DNA of 64,000 nt from Ophioderma brevispina (GCA_023653785.1 JAMKCH010056606.1:45319-109318); one strand, 5' to 3'; shown: positions 36,775 through 49,136, counted from the first letter of the stretch. Numbers and translations are program-made. The notes: generated by a model not told the origin, from the letters alone.

Positions 36775-36921
36775 AAATCAACTACTGTATGTAGTAGAAG
36801 TATAAAAGGATTTAAAGAAAAGGGTTTTCCAAGACACTGTCCTTTAAAGGAACGATGTGAAAATGGTAACTCATTGGCAGTGTGCTTTCCAAATGAGTGC
36901 CATAAGCATGCCATGTGGGCG
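36775..36921 (+). repeat. Duplication 3, left copy
   Basis: Repeats at 37275-37420 (offset 500), nearly identical, with one-base differences near the end. The palindrome array (36958-37247) and 23 T (37252-37274) lie between the copies. Confidence 0.9.
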
Positions 36922-36957
36922 GTTATGGCAAGCCATAAAGGCCATAACGTATTGCCG

Positions 36958-37247
36958 CAACGCGTTGCGACATTTCAGCAACGCGTTGCGACATTTCGGC
37001 AACGCGTTGCAAGAAAGTAGCAACGCGTTGCGGCGTCGGCCAATTAGAATGATGAATTTCTGTGACGTATTTCAAAAGTTAGACCCACAACGCGTTGCAA
37101 AGTATCTAGCAACGCGTTGTGGAAACTCACAACGCGTTGCGACCTTCACAACGCGTTGCAACCTTCACAACGCGTTGCGAAGGTTCACAAGCCATAAGGG
37201 TCATAACGTATTGCCGCAACGCGTTGTGAGAAAGTAGCAACGCGTTG
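36958..37247. repeat. Array of eleven CAACGCGTTG palindromes
   Basis: Exact copies start at 36958, 36979, 37000, 37021, 37088, 37110, 37130, 37149, 37168, 37217 and 37238. Each is a perfect 10 bp palindrome with two CpGs and an MluI site, and most are extended to GCAACGCGTTGC. Within clusters the spacing is 19-22 bases, mostly 21. Related AACGTATTGC blocks precede two clusters. The spacing keeps a frame open (an N-A-L-R-x-x-x heptad in one frame), but nothing else suggests coding. Function unknown. Confidence 0.9.
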
Positions 37248-37274
37248 CGACTTTTTTTTTTTTTTTTTTTTTTT

Positions 37275-37420
37275 AAATCAACTACTGTATGTAGTAGAAG
37301 TATAAAAGGATTTAAAGAAAAGGGTTTTCCAAGACACTGTCCTTTAAAGGAACGATGTGAAAATGGTAACTCATTGGCAGTGTGCTTCCAAATGAGTGCC
37401 ATAAGCATGCCATTGGGCGG
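37275..37420 (+). repeat. Duplication 3, right copy
   Basis: Repeat of 36775-36921, starting directly after the 23-T run. It continues into unique DNA and lacks the palindrome array. Confidence 0.9.
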
Positions 37421-38509
37421 TGTATTACGACCCATTCATCCTACCGTACACTGGCACTAGATATTTTTGTTCGTTTTACCAGAACTTGAAGTCTTGAACC
37501 GATACTTCAAAATTGTTTGATTAAATTTTATTATGTTAAATATTGCTCCTACATGGAATCCGGAAAAAAAGATTTATCACTAGCATTTGTAAAGCAAAAG
37601 GTTGGTTGGTTGGCTGTATTGTTTTGGCGTGGTTAAGCAAAACTATATTTTATAGTATTAACGTTATTTGTTATGTATATATAATTGTGCTATTGCTCGC
37701 ATTTATTGATCGCTATATAAATTAAACACTTTCACCGGTAGAAAATTGTGAAATTCTTCAAAATTTTGACTTAATATGACAGTTTACTCATTGTGTTTCC
37801 TATTCAAACCACGTTAAACGCTTCTAAGATCTACGACCAAATTTCTCGATACCGCCCTCTAGAGAGCACTATGTACAGATTCGCATTCCAACTCACGTTT
37901 GTCTTCAAATATTGGGGGAAACTCTCACAATAACACATCTCAATATTCACAAATGAGACATTCAGGCATGCTGGATTGGACTATTATTTAACGGCATCCT
38001 TACGTGGTCTTTCCCAAACGTCCATCTGATATTCCATGTCCTATAGAGCATGCGTAGAAGGAGATTACTGGAGACACAAATCTCAGCAATCAATATAGAA
38101 GACCACCAGAGACAGAGGCACAGAGCTCCCTGATGGTCCGGTTATGGTTGAAGTTTTAAGGCGTATATAGCGCCAATTGTTGTGATTCAAGCACCAAAAT
38201 TGGAGGTTGTTTGGATTTTTTCGTGGAAGCAGGAAACATCGGTTTGCCCATGGATAAAAATCCCAAAACAAAAGGCAAGTTGGCTGCTTCTCCTCACTCC
38301 ATTGTACTATCACATATCCATAATATCACATCCATATTTGGTCAGATTCATAGCAGCCTTGTCACTCTACGACTGATTATAAGACTACAATAGGAAATCC
38401 TGATTGCATGCAGAAATCATACCTGGACAGAAAAAAAGAACAAAGAAAATAGAAAGATGTGTTTATAGAAGATCTAGGTGGCCAAAACAAAACATCTGAA
38501 GTTCATGAC
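37421..38509. other. Non-coding stretch
   Basis: Nothing recognised. Confidence 0.4.
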
Positions 38510-38920
38510 GTGTAAAAAGTTCCCTAATGAAGAAGGGTCAGAGGGGTAGCAAATTTTTACATCGATTGCCTTCTTTCAAAGACGAATTGGGGCGGATACA
38601 GGAGCTCCGTAAAAGAGGGGCCTGATTGATTTACCTCCGCTAATACGGGCTGTTAGGATTTGTTTCCGGCTCGCTTCGTTCAAGAATCTGGAAGGGGGAG
38701 GCCATTGGTGACAGGCGTGACGGGTATGAATCATGTACGTTGTGAAGGGAGAGGGATGGTGGGGTCATTGATGACAGGTCAAACGGAGAATAGAGGAGTA
38801 ATAATTTGTAAAAGGTGAGGCTGGACTTAGTTTCACGGCTCCATTCGCTCGCCGCAGTGTAGGAAGGCTTTTGATACCCCTCCACCAAATGAAAGGGTCT
38901 TCAATGGGAACTTTTTACAC
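38510..38920. mobile_element. TIR element (MITE), 411 bp
   Basis: The left end GTGTAAAAAGTTCCC and the complement of the right end GTGTAAAAAGTTCCC are identical. Similarity continues inward (TGAAGA, GGGTC, GAGGGGTA, CAAA). The flanks TTCATGAC and TTCATCAG may be an 8 bp target duplication with two mismatches, which would suggest a hAT-type element. It has no coding capacity. Confidence 0.7.
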
Positions 38921-39265
38921 TTCATCAGCAACTTTATTAATGTATTAATGTTTTGCATCGGCCCTTATAAAATAAACTGAATGTATATGATACGTGCTTT
39001 TAATGACAAAAATGAAGTTTCAAGTTGCAATCTTACATGCCATGCACATGATGATAGCCGGCCAAGCATAATGAATTGTGTCTGTAATTTCGGGTACCAG
39101 TGTTTTTCCTATCTTATTACGACTGCGCCGTAGGGGACGCTCATTAAGTTTACTTCATCATAAGTTGAAAATATATCATTAGGCTTAATATTCAAACATC
39201 ATAAACAGACATAACACTCCGGACTAGTTTACTTGCAAGATATAAGATTTTAAAAAAAATTAATT

Positions 39266-39622
39266 CTAACAATTTTGGTGACAGGGCGTACTGGTATATG
39301 ATATAGCTAAAACATTTCGGTGGCCAAAAATAGGTGTTCCGTTCACACACGACATGAAAACAAAACATCTCAATGCATTTTCACCTCTAATTTCTTGCTG
39401 GAAGCCTGGCACTATGATTAAAATCTTTATATCTTGATCACTGAAGGACAATTCGGTTATCAAATAAAAGCAGGGAGACGGGAATTGCATGCGAGAGGTG
39501 TCGTGGTTCAATCTCATGAGCATGATGAGTGAGGAAAAACCTCCAATCAAACATGGGATGAATATCAACAAGCATACAAGAAAACATAAAAACATACAAC
39601 TATTTTTTTTACAAACCAGCAT
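39266..39622 (-). other. Unrecognised open frame, 118 codons, one membrane segment
   Basis: Minus-strand frame starting MLVCKKNSC, followed by a strongly hydrophobic segment (about residues 10-35, including FLCFLVCLLIFIPCLIGG) as in a type II membrane anchor or signal. The rest has no motif I recognise. It lies just before the tandem array. It could be a first exon or chance; AT-rich DNA often gives hydrophobic frames. Confidence 0.15.
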
Positions 39623-42600
39623 AGAGCGATATTCTGTTTTAAGAGTTCACGGAATATTTAACTGTTGAGTGTTATCATCTTACCACATAGAGTTTCGCTA
39701 ATTTCTCCAACAACATGGGTAAATTTTTAGATATTTGATACGACCTTTGTTTGATTTGTGTCATTGTTTTCAAACTTGTTTGTTACCGTATTAGAATGAA
39801 AGTTTTGAAATGAAATGAAAATGAAATCGTTATCTGCTATTATTTATTGTTCTTATTATATTGAACTTTAGTGATGATCATGTAATTACACCGAGTGCTC
39901 TCATAATACTGTCTACTATGGTGACTTCTAATTATTGCACTCGTATAGAATTGAATGTGAACTTAGACTTACACTATGTCACCTGATTTCAATTAAAATT
40001 AAGCTTATAGTGCAATTCTCTGAATACTATTTTAATACCATTGTACTCTCTTTTTATTTTGTATTTCAATTATGCTACATGTGCACGAATAGCACGGTAA
40101 CACGCTTTGAGTTCTTGAGGCATTCTCATCAATATTATTGTTTTAGCTAACATTTTGTATGATGTTTTTAATGATGAAAATAACCTTGAACTTGAAAAGC
40201 AACAAGGCTAATGCTTTCAATTGACACGGAGTCGACATGTTGGAATTGATCTATCATAAGTATGACTGCTGGACCATTCGACTGTACCGCGGGAATCTAC
40301 GCGATACTTTCCTTTGGTGCAAAACTCCCTTTTCCCCTTAAGCCAGGCGATGCAGCGATCGCAATGGGATTGACATGCGTGCAACCTATTTAATCTTCCC
40401 TTTTGTCTTTTATCACAGATAAGAAGTTTAGCGTGGTTATCCTGAAAATAAGGAACTCTTCCACCGCTCGCTCTAACAAATTTACGATTTATAATCATGA
40501 TTAGAGATTATAGGTACCAATTTGAAGGACCACTGGAATAAATCTCACTGGTAAAAGCTGGTTGATACAACTCTGATGGATTCAATCTGCAAAAGAAACA
40601 TTACCATGATGCAATGCGTGCAGGGGTGCACATGCAAAAGGTAAATATTGCTCTAGCTTATAGCTTGCGAACCGGGAAAGATCACGCTCTCATTGACCGT
40701 GTCCCACACGACGTGATAAGGGCAACGGAATGAATTTTAATGCTCAAACTATTTACACCTAAAAGAAAACAACCTATCAACTTGAGACTGAAGATTATCA
40801 GATCGATGTGTGTCCAATGATATGTTTTCCTGCATACTTTAGACTTTATAGTGACTAAAATTGAAGCCCCCTTCGCCTTTACACAGTGCCCTTGATGACC
40901 AGTGTAACTGACATTATCGGTCGGGGCCATATTATCTGACATGGCCTCGACGAGTGGACGCTCGATTTAGGTCATGAACTTAGGGCATTTAACTTGTATG
41001 AGCAAACCCTGGTTTTCCATACAGCAGCTTACCGCATCCCAAACGATGACATGAACGGGTGTTCATCAGACAAAACCTGCAATGTGTCCTTTATAAACAC
41101 TACAGTGCGAATAATACTTGGTCCATTTCATTTGAGATTGTTTTCGAAAGTAACAATCCAAAGAGGATGTCGAGCGATAACGGTTGAAACTCTTTTTCAT
41201 GTGTTTAGCCACACTGGACATGGCTGCGGATGTCACATCTCCGAATAATTATGTTCAAAAGTGACGTATAATCACCTGGCTGAGAGGGTAAATTTTAACA
41301 GAGGAATACTTTCCCTCTACTCCCGCCATAGGAAATTGCCTAGCCTATACTGTGCATAACATTGATTCTGATGTGGTCCTGCTTTTGTGCTTGATAGTAT
41401 AGCCTCACATCAGCCCCCTCGGTTGAGTAAGATTATTATCATACTGCAATGGGGGCCATTATTCCACATAGCGATCAAATCGTTCATCTTTTGGCGATGC
41501 CTCCGAGGCTCCGATCTCTTCCAAAATGTTAATTGAGAACATACTCGAGTTAGTGTGTTATTTGTTTCACACATTTTTAAAGCGTATATGCCGCTCGCTG
41601 TTCCGAAAACGTGCGTACTGAAGAATTTCATTTCGAGCCCACCTTCGAAATAAACGATTGCGATTTACATTTTAATAAAACGAAACCTTCGGAAATTAGA
41701 ACATTGCACTTCGAAATAAACTGATGATCTAATAGACAACCACCCTCGAGATTGTACCTTCGAAAAATTGATCGAAATGGATATCCCGAAATATATAGGC
41801 GTTAACACGGCATGTTTTTAATGATCATATAAAGAGATTATGGGATACTCCCAAGTTTGATAGAGGTTAACCCGTAACTAGGCACAGATTAGACACAACA
41901 AAAGTATAATGCAAAATTCACAATAATTACATATGTAAATGTTCATCACCTTCCATATCTCCTTTTAACAAGATCTTGCCTGGTTTATGTGTCCATGTTT
42001 CCCGATTTAATTTTATATCAACATGTTTCTGCATATTCCACCACCCCAATTTGGTGAAAAACTATAGCAGACCCGGAGGGTCTGAGACAAAACACACAAT
42101 ATGCATGACGAGACCCCGGGACGGATGGCAAAATGGCAACCGACATAATTTCGTAGCAACGCCAATTGCCAAGCTGTGACTTGATTTCACGCATATATTT
42201 ATTTAGAAATTACGATCATATTTCAGAATTTTAAATACGGAAAAAAAAAAAATCCCACGACCAGTTAGCCCATGAAAATATATTTCGCATGTGCATTATA
42301 AAAACAGTGCCTTGGGTGAGTGAACGGATTCATCTGTTTCATATTGTTCTTACTGTAACGGTGTCCTGTAGACTCAATTAAGTAATCCATTACAATTATT
42401 TTGATAGAATACGCGAACTGCTCTAAAATAAATTATACAAACATAGCCAACCTTATAAGTTTTCGCTTTCACTCGTCCATTCATTATAAGAATTTACCAC
42501 CTTAATTCATATACTGAACATAACTACGAAGAAGACCAAAGGTTTGAGTGTTTGATACGGAATTGAAGGACTGTTCTTGCCTAATAACGGAGGATTGTCG

Positions 42601-43595
42601 GTAGATACACCATGATCGGACGGTAACAAAATTTAGGAGGTCGAAAGGCCAGATGTAACCAGACCCCAACAGTCATATGTTATATTTGAGTTAAACGGTA
42701 GATTCTAAATAGGAAGATATGAAGATTTGGCCACGACCTGCTTATTGCCAGAAACTGAAGGAGAAACCCCCCACGTAAGTACGGGCTATATTGAAAGGGA
42801 ACTGGCAAAACGCACGCTTCCACTTATGAATGTGTACCTTTCTAAAGAGCTTGTTTTCAAGTATTTAACATCCCTAGGATAGGACTCAAGTATCGTAGCT
42901 ACAACCAAACCCACGTCTTGTATATTTAACACTAAAGGACACACATCACTTCTACTGCATCTTTGCCGATGCTTTTCAACTACACTATAAAACGTTAACT
43001 AACTGAGGTTAACGCGGTTAATACAGCAATTCGATATGCGCACCTTACGTGTTTGCATATGGTTAACATTTGAAAAAAATACTTCTCTTGTGTCTTATTA
43101 AGACTGTTTATGCAACCCCAACTCTGCTCTTTTCCGGTTTCTTGGTTCACCCGTATCTATAAACAATCCAACTCAATTCCAATCGTCTCTTTCATCAAGC
43201 CTGTGTCCATATACACCCCGTCCAATTGGTACAACTTTCAGGATAAAGACAATAAGTGTGGAAAGGCTTGCTGTGTGTTGAGACTATTATTGTGTTTTTC
43301 TTCTCGAGTTACGATTCGGCTCAAGTTGTAATTCGACACCATAGGTCGCGCATTTTCCTTTTTTCCGCCCCGTTGTGAGAGCTGTACGTGTGATAAAACA
43401 GGTGAAATTTTTGATTCCTAAAGAAACGGCTTTCAGCGTCGCTTAACATAAACTGTTATCTAGAATTTTGTGAATGCACGTCTTAAAGGAAACTGTATCT
43501 GCAAAACAAATCTCTCATATTTTCATCCCGTGCCACTCATCATCTAAATTATACAGCGCAGATGAATATTGTGCCGCATACCGCAATATGTATGC

Positions 43596-43618
43596 TATCT
43601 TCCTAAGATAGCATCAGA
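43596..43618. other. Short hairpin kept in copies 1 and 2
   Basis: TGCTATCTT and AAGATAGCA pair around a 3-base loop. In copy 2 (about 54102-54124) the same arms flank a changed centre (ACTT). Differences fall in the loop, not the outer stem. Confidence 0.45.
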
Positions 43619-43904
43619 GCGAGAAACAAACCAATCTAATTTTGCATTGCTTCGTTGCATCCATATTGGTACTTAAGGATATTAAGTATATGGGAAATTA
43701 AAAGAACCGCATGACCTACTGTGATAATTATACACATTACCTAAGTATTGTTTTCTGTGTGTACAAAGCATCATCAAATTCGGGTTTTTGTACTTTGAAT
43801 GAGCAGACACATGGAACACATTTTTAGATACAATTTCCAATTATAATGCTTAGTTGATATAACACGTTTTATTGCATAAACCCTTCAGAGTGCTGTTCCA
43901 CTCT

Positions 43905-44108
43905 GAAAATTTTACTACGTATTCTCTCAGGTAGACAAGGATGGTATTTATTAATCTTCCCTGGGATGGCCGCGACACCATTGTTGAAAAAAAAAACCCA
44001 TATGCGCTTGGCCGGATTCGCACCGGCACCTCCGTATTAGTAGTGACGGCGCTCTAACCACTGAGCCACAAGACTGGGTTGGTAGAAGGAACACAGATAT
44101 CATCCGTT
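43905..44108 (-). mobile_element. tRNA-derived SINE with 9 bp target duplication
   Basis: TTCCACTCT flanks the 204 bp insert (43896-43904 and 44109-44117). Copy 2 of the tandem unit shows the empty site once (GTTCCACTCTTG near 54412). On the minus strand: A box TGGCTCAGTGG (44068-44058), B box GGTGCGAATCC (44024-44014), and a perfect T-arm GCCGG/CCGGC. The acceptor stem is only partly paired, so it is not a functional tRNA. A run of ten T on the sense strand (43996-43987), just after the tRNA part, would act as a Pol III terminator. Confidence 0.85.
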
Positions 44109-45057
44109 TTCCACTCTTGTTTGCCGGTTACATTTCCCAGTTGAACTACATATTTGATTAAATGTCAATATGTATTTATATCAGGTTGAAAGAAGGTGAT
44201 AGTTGAACATATTGGAAAGTCAAATAAGAAGCATGGTTACATATCTCTAGCTGTCCGAAGCATGATTATACCCACAAAATGTGCTCTTTCGCAGTTTTTA
44301 TGAGCAATGATTAAGATATACACTAGAGCTAATTATTCTCGAAGAGAGACTAAGTCTAAAATCGGGTTTAAACTAGAGTAAACCTATAGTTGACATAATT
44401 TACAAGCTAAAAATACTTTTTCACGTAAATTCCAATGGCAAAATTTCAATTGGTTGTCTTCCGCACAAAAAATCCTTCATAAGATCCCTTAGCTTCGACA
44501 GAAAGATTGTTTAACCAGATCAATTAATGCATTCTAACGACCCCATACTTACACACATATCAGCATTGAAACGATTAAGTTGTCAAGAAAATGGTCTTAT
44601 TTGACAAATTCAAATGAGTCATGCAAATTGATTTTTTGATCATTCAAGAAAATCCAGCTTAAATTTTTACCGTTTAAACAACATTTTTAGCATTAAAATT
44701 ATTTTTTTTATCAACATAGATATTTCATGACATAAAATTTCACCTTTTTAAAATTGCATGAAAAATTCACGAATGACAACATTGTCCTTAATTTGTCACT
44801 TTTAATGCATTACAAATTAAATTTTAGTTGGGGTGTCGAATTAAATGACGATTTATGAATTTATAGTTTGTTATGAAATTAGCCATTTCCATAAAAGTCA
44901 AGTTAAGAATGCATTATTTGTCCTTCAGTTTGTCATATTTGTATATACTTAAAATGACCAAAATAACGGACACTTTTGGAATTTATTGCTTTGCAGTGCA
45001 TTTCAAAGTGGAAAATTGAAAAATTGTATAGATGATGTTGGCATTTGTTTTGTTTAT

Positions 45058-45329
45058 GGCGCCCCCCCTGTTGGTGTTAGAGAGACACTGGCAGGCATTT
45101 AAAGCCCTTATAATTGCATGGGGGGAAATCTGTTTTTTTGATCTAACTTTTGTTTCGAATTAAAATTAATCTAACTGTTCTTATTCAAGGCATAATAAGT
45201 ACTATGCTACCACTGCATTTTGTGACCAATTAGATCAGGAAAAGATTTGCAAGAATTTATACCAGAATTATGTGGTTGTCACAGAAACTACTGTAAGTTG
45301 CCTGCCAGAAAACAACAGAGGGGCGTCCT
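45058..45329. mobile_element. MITE with GGCGCCCC ends
   Basis: The left end GGCGCCCCCCCTGTTG and right-end complement GGACGCCCCTCTGTTG are inverted, and both are followed inward by TGGCAGGCA. The segment is absent from copy 2 of the tandem unit (near 55345), confirming an insertion or local replacement. The target duplication is not clean. Confidence 0.65.
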
Positions 45330-46104
45330 GAATGTCAAACCAGTGACGTCATAGGTCACATTCTATATGTTTTTATGAAAATGATCTGCGATGATTAAAA
45401 ATTTGTTTGAAAGCTGATAATTTTAATTCAACATTTTAAAACATTTTAGCTTTATTTTATTGAAGGGCAAAAATTATTTGGTTAGCTAAATTTTATTTGT
45501 CAAAATAAGCCTTTTCTGCCAATTAATCTCTTCAATTGCTGATGTGTTTAAATATAGTGGCGTTAGAATGCAAAAAGGGCTTGGGTAGACAAATTGTTTC
45601 GTTGCCCTTTTGTGTGCTGAGTCATATAAACCAGTGGCGCGTTGCTCGTAACCAGATTTTTTCCCTTGCGGACCAAGCGGGGAAAACAATATATTTTTTG
45701 GGTAAGGCTGACATTTTATTCAATGTTGGTGATTAAATGCTAATTTTAAATGTGTCATATTGGTAGTTCGTGTTATAATGGATTTTCTTGATCAATTATT
45801 ACTTTTTCTTGATTTTTATGGGGGAGAGGGGGAAGGAGGGGGAGGGGCGAGGTTTTTAAGCACCACTGGTCATGACCAGGGCTCTCCACTCTTTTACTTT
45901 TTAAATTTATAGCATAGGCCCTACGATCCATTACAGCATCGGCCCTAAGCATACCATGCCTAACGGATGTAACAAAACATACGACAATCGGGGAGAGGAG
46001 GAGACAACCAGAGCATGGGCCGGTACAAACTGCCTGCAAGTGGGGAGGTTCATGGACCTCTACACATGGATAGCGGGGGTGCCGCACCAAAGTGAATGTC
46101 GCCA

Positions 46105-46264
46105 GTGAAACAACAGGAAGTTGTTTTTGACCTAGACAATATGGCGGAAACAAGGCATTACACCTGCTGTGCAATTATTCCACACATTTCTATTGTTGGA
46201 CAAGGTGTATGCATTGTTTCCAGCCATATTGTATAGGTCAAAAACCAACTCTGATTTGTTTCAC
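46105..46264. mobile_element. 160 bp foldback element
   Basis: The two arms (46105-46163 and 46203-46264) are near-perfect inverted repeats, from GTGAAACA at the tip through GTTTTTGACCTA, ACAATATGGC and GGAAACAA to TACACCT. It is absent from the corresponding place in copy 2. It overlaps a 133-codon minus-strand frame (45773-46174) that is therefore not taken as a gene. Confidence 0.75.
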
Positions 46265-46969
46265 GCGCGACTCGACCGACGTCCAGGTAGGTCAGTGGGG
46301 AGCGTTGCGAAGATTCAAAAATCACTATCCTATGACAAAGATTTTCAATAGACGGCCTAAGAAATAGGTGTTAGTAAGACGTTACAGTTCTTTGCAACCT
46401 CCTCACTACGCTTCAAACCAGGCTCCTGCAAATCCTGGTGCATAATGGGAATGTGCATTTTTCAAAGGTTGTACCTATGTGAGTGATGCCTGGTCATGTT
46501 TATGCAACACAGGGCTGTTTCATTTGCTATCTACAGGCCCCCTGTCTAAGATTTAGGTAAAGTCTTCCACGGGGAGTAGAGGATATCAGATGATGAATAG
46601 CCCTTGGACAACTAAATTTGAAAAGCACAGCCCCTCTGAGGACGACCGATAAAGTTCTCCCATATGGAGGATAATATTTCCAATTAAAAAATAGCTCATG
46701 ACATAACCTAATTTAAAATTACCCCTCCCTTGTAGATAGAGTTTGGTATAGATTCATTCACAGGGTGGTAATATGGGATTTCAAAAATGGTGTTTTTTTT
46801 TTCCCATTGAACAGGAATAAGAGAGTTTTACTCCATATTTGATAAAGGTAATTCCCAGGTGGAGAGTAGAGTACTATTAAGTAACAAGGCTAATATGCCA
46901 ATTTACGGAAACAAGTCTCCAAGTCATTATAGTCCCAACCTTTGGATATCGTTGAGTTTGAGATCGACC

Positions 46970-47176
46970 TTAATCTAACCCAGACGTGGATATGCCCCCA
47001 AATTCCACATGAATCACAGGGTTCGGGTTTTGTTGGTTATCGGCATTTCTAGAGCCCGCCGCAGCACGACGATGATTACGATCTTCGTAGATAGCTTCAA
47101 GAATCTTTGACCTATCGACTGCAGTAAATGTTGACTTACGCATTGGGCGGTTTTTTGAGACCTTCACTTTAACCAC
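46970..47176 (-). pseudogene. Possible decayed coding segment shared by copies 1 and 2
   Basis: The minus-strand frame contains 'NRPMRKSTFTAVDRSKILEA'. The matching stretch in copy 2 (57577-57311) reads 'NRPMRKSTFTAVERSNNLVA'. Frames are broken upstream in copy 1 and downstream in copy 2. The protein is not recognised. It may be a relic of an ancestral gene or transposon, or simply duplicated non-coding DNA that happens to be open. Confidence 0.25.
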
Positions 47177-48748
47177 TCAATAAATGGCGTGTACGTAAAT
47201 ATTGTCCAAACTAATCAACTGAAAAGAAGGATCTCGCTGGATCTTTAATCTATTTTGATGGATTATAGGAGCCAATTGACATCATAGGAGTATGGACTGC
47301 GGTCACTCTCGTCGTTGTCGTGTTGTGTATTAAGAAAGTGCTATTGTGAAAACCTGAGCCTACGGCCTAAAACAACGGGTAAAAATTCTTATTACAACGG
47401 ATTAAAGGAATACAATTATTTCTTCCCCAAGAAATCATCACAATTCTGAGTTTAAAAACCTAAGCACCGAGAAAGGCAGATATCTTTCGACACAAACAAA
47501 CAGTTCATTGATTTCCATATCTGCATCATGCAGAGAACAAAAAAAAAAATAAAATAACTGTTATGTAAAAAAATGCACATGGCATTTTGTTACCAATACA
47601 TCGTGACCCATATATAAACCATAATGTAAATGCCATTCAAAATTAATTATACCATATTTTCATTTGTCCATATGTCCATTTTATTGTGTCTGAATATTTT
47701 TCTATGGTGTTGTATCCTTTAAAGTCTATGTGTATCCATTGGAAACTTATACCGGGGAATAGAAATTGAGGCGACATTCTATTCATTTACAAGAACAGAT
47801 GGAAAGAGACGGTTATATGATTTAATAATTTATTATGAATTTACACTTGGTTTTACCCTCCTCCACCGATGGGGACTACTGAAACAACAACATAGAAGGA
47901 CATGCCCACCGTCTAATACTGTTGATTCTGGTAACCGTGTAGGAATAATGTTTTGAAATGAAATCGTTATCTGCTATTTATTGTTATTTGATATTGAATG
48001 TTTAGTGATGATCATATAATTACACTGTGCTCTCATAATATTGTCTACTAGTCTACTATACAGACTCATTAGACTTACATTATGTGATCTATGTCACATG
48101 ATTTCAATTAAAATTAAAGCTTGTAGTGCAATTCTCTTCATAATTATGTTACAGGTGCACGAAAGGCACGGTAACACGCTCTGAGTTTTTGTGGCATTCT
48201 CGTCAATAATATTGTTATTACATTTTTGTATGATGATTTATGGATGAAAATATACTTGAACTTGAAAATAAAACAAAGGTAAAATGCGTTCAATATGACA
48301 CGAGCCGACATGTTTGGAATTGATCTATGAGAGTATGACTGCTGGACCATGTCGACTGTAGCGCGGGAATATTATACGTCCTAAACATTATGTATTTGGC
48401 GCAAAAATCCCTGTTTCCCTTAAAGCCAGGAGATGCAGCGATCGCAATGGTAATTGACATTGCGTGCAACCTATTTATCTGCCATTTTATCTTGTTAGGG
48501 ATACAACGTTAGCGTGGTTATCCTGAAAATAAGAAACTCTTTCACCGCTCGCTCTAAACTGATTATAAAATATAGTGAATATTGGGAAGTTATACATGTG
48601 GTTAACAATTTGAAAGACCACTGTGGAATAAATCTCACTGGTGAAAAGCTAGTTGATACAACTCTGATGGATTCAAATCTGCAAAGATAAACATATACCA
48701 TGATGCAATGCGTGCAGGGGTGCACATGCAAAGGGTAAAATACTGCTC

Positions 48749-49136
48749 GATTCTTGGAGATTTTGGCCCGAAATCATGCTCCAGGAGCATATATTTTCAA
48801 CTCGTCTCATATGGGCGCTATTCATTATTATGTGTGCGCTTTATTCCGTTAATGTTTATATTGAAGTATTACAAAAGAACGACTTCCTGCCGGCTCGGAT
48901 TGCGTGGCGTGTGTCTGTGGGCGCTCGTCTTGTTATCTAAAGGTCGTGGGTTCGAATCCCACACCCGGAACAAAATTTAGTTTATGATTTTATTTGTATT
49001 TTAGAGTTGGAGATTGGAATCATAAAAACATCAGAGTTGTGGATTGAAGTAGATAAATATTGAATAGCTGCCTTATGAGATAATAAGACTGGTCATGGTC
49101 CTGGGGCATGATTTCGGGCCAGAATCTCCGACGTGC
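48749..49136. mobile_element. TIR element with internal tRNA-like sequence
   Basis: ATACTGCTC flanks the 388 bp insert (48740-48748 and 49137-49145); copy 1 has the empty site (ATATTGCTC, near 40648). The ends are inverted repeats of about 34 bases; both contain GGCCCGAAATCATGC and CCAGGA. Inside, on the plus strand, is a tRNA-like segment: perfect T-arm GTGGG/CCCAC with B box GGTTCGAATCC (48949-48959), AGGTC before it, and a degenerate A box near 48905. MULE-type elements give 9 bp targets and SINEs carry Pol III promoters; this element shows both. Confidence 0.8.

Larger units (their letters stand above)
39782..47935 (+). repeat. Tandem unit, copy 1 (about 8.2 kb)
   Basis: Starts near GTTACCGTATTAGAATGAAAG and is followed head to tail by copies beginning near 47936 and 58147. 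Shared landmarks include GAAATCGTTATCTGCTATT (39826, 47959 and 58186), CCTCCGAGGCTCCGATCT (41500, 51467 and 61109) and TAGTCCCAACCTTTGGATAT (46929; a near match at 57188). The core is about 7.6 kb. This copy carries its own SINE (43905-44108) and TIR elements (45058-45329, 46105-46264). The strand given is arbitrary. No conserved long reading frame is seen in the unit. Confidence 0.85.

Noticed and set aside
36857..37237. 126-codon plus-strand frame with N-A-L-R heptad repeats
   Set aside because: The frame stays open only because the CAACGCGTTG array repeats at multiples of three (mostly 21 bases). It has no other protein-like feature and crosses duplicated DNA.
44004..44076. Possible functional tRNA gene
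   Set aside because: The T-arm is perfect but the acceptor stem and anticodon arm are broken, and the segment is the head of an inserted SINE with target duplication.
45773..46174. 133-codon minus-strand frame, the longest in the tandem array
   Set aside because: It overlaps a foldback element and G-rich low-complexity sequence and is not conserved in copy 2.
48896..48970. Possible functional tRNA gene
   Set aside because: The T-arm is perfect but the acceptor ends do not pair, and it lies inside a TIR element.
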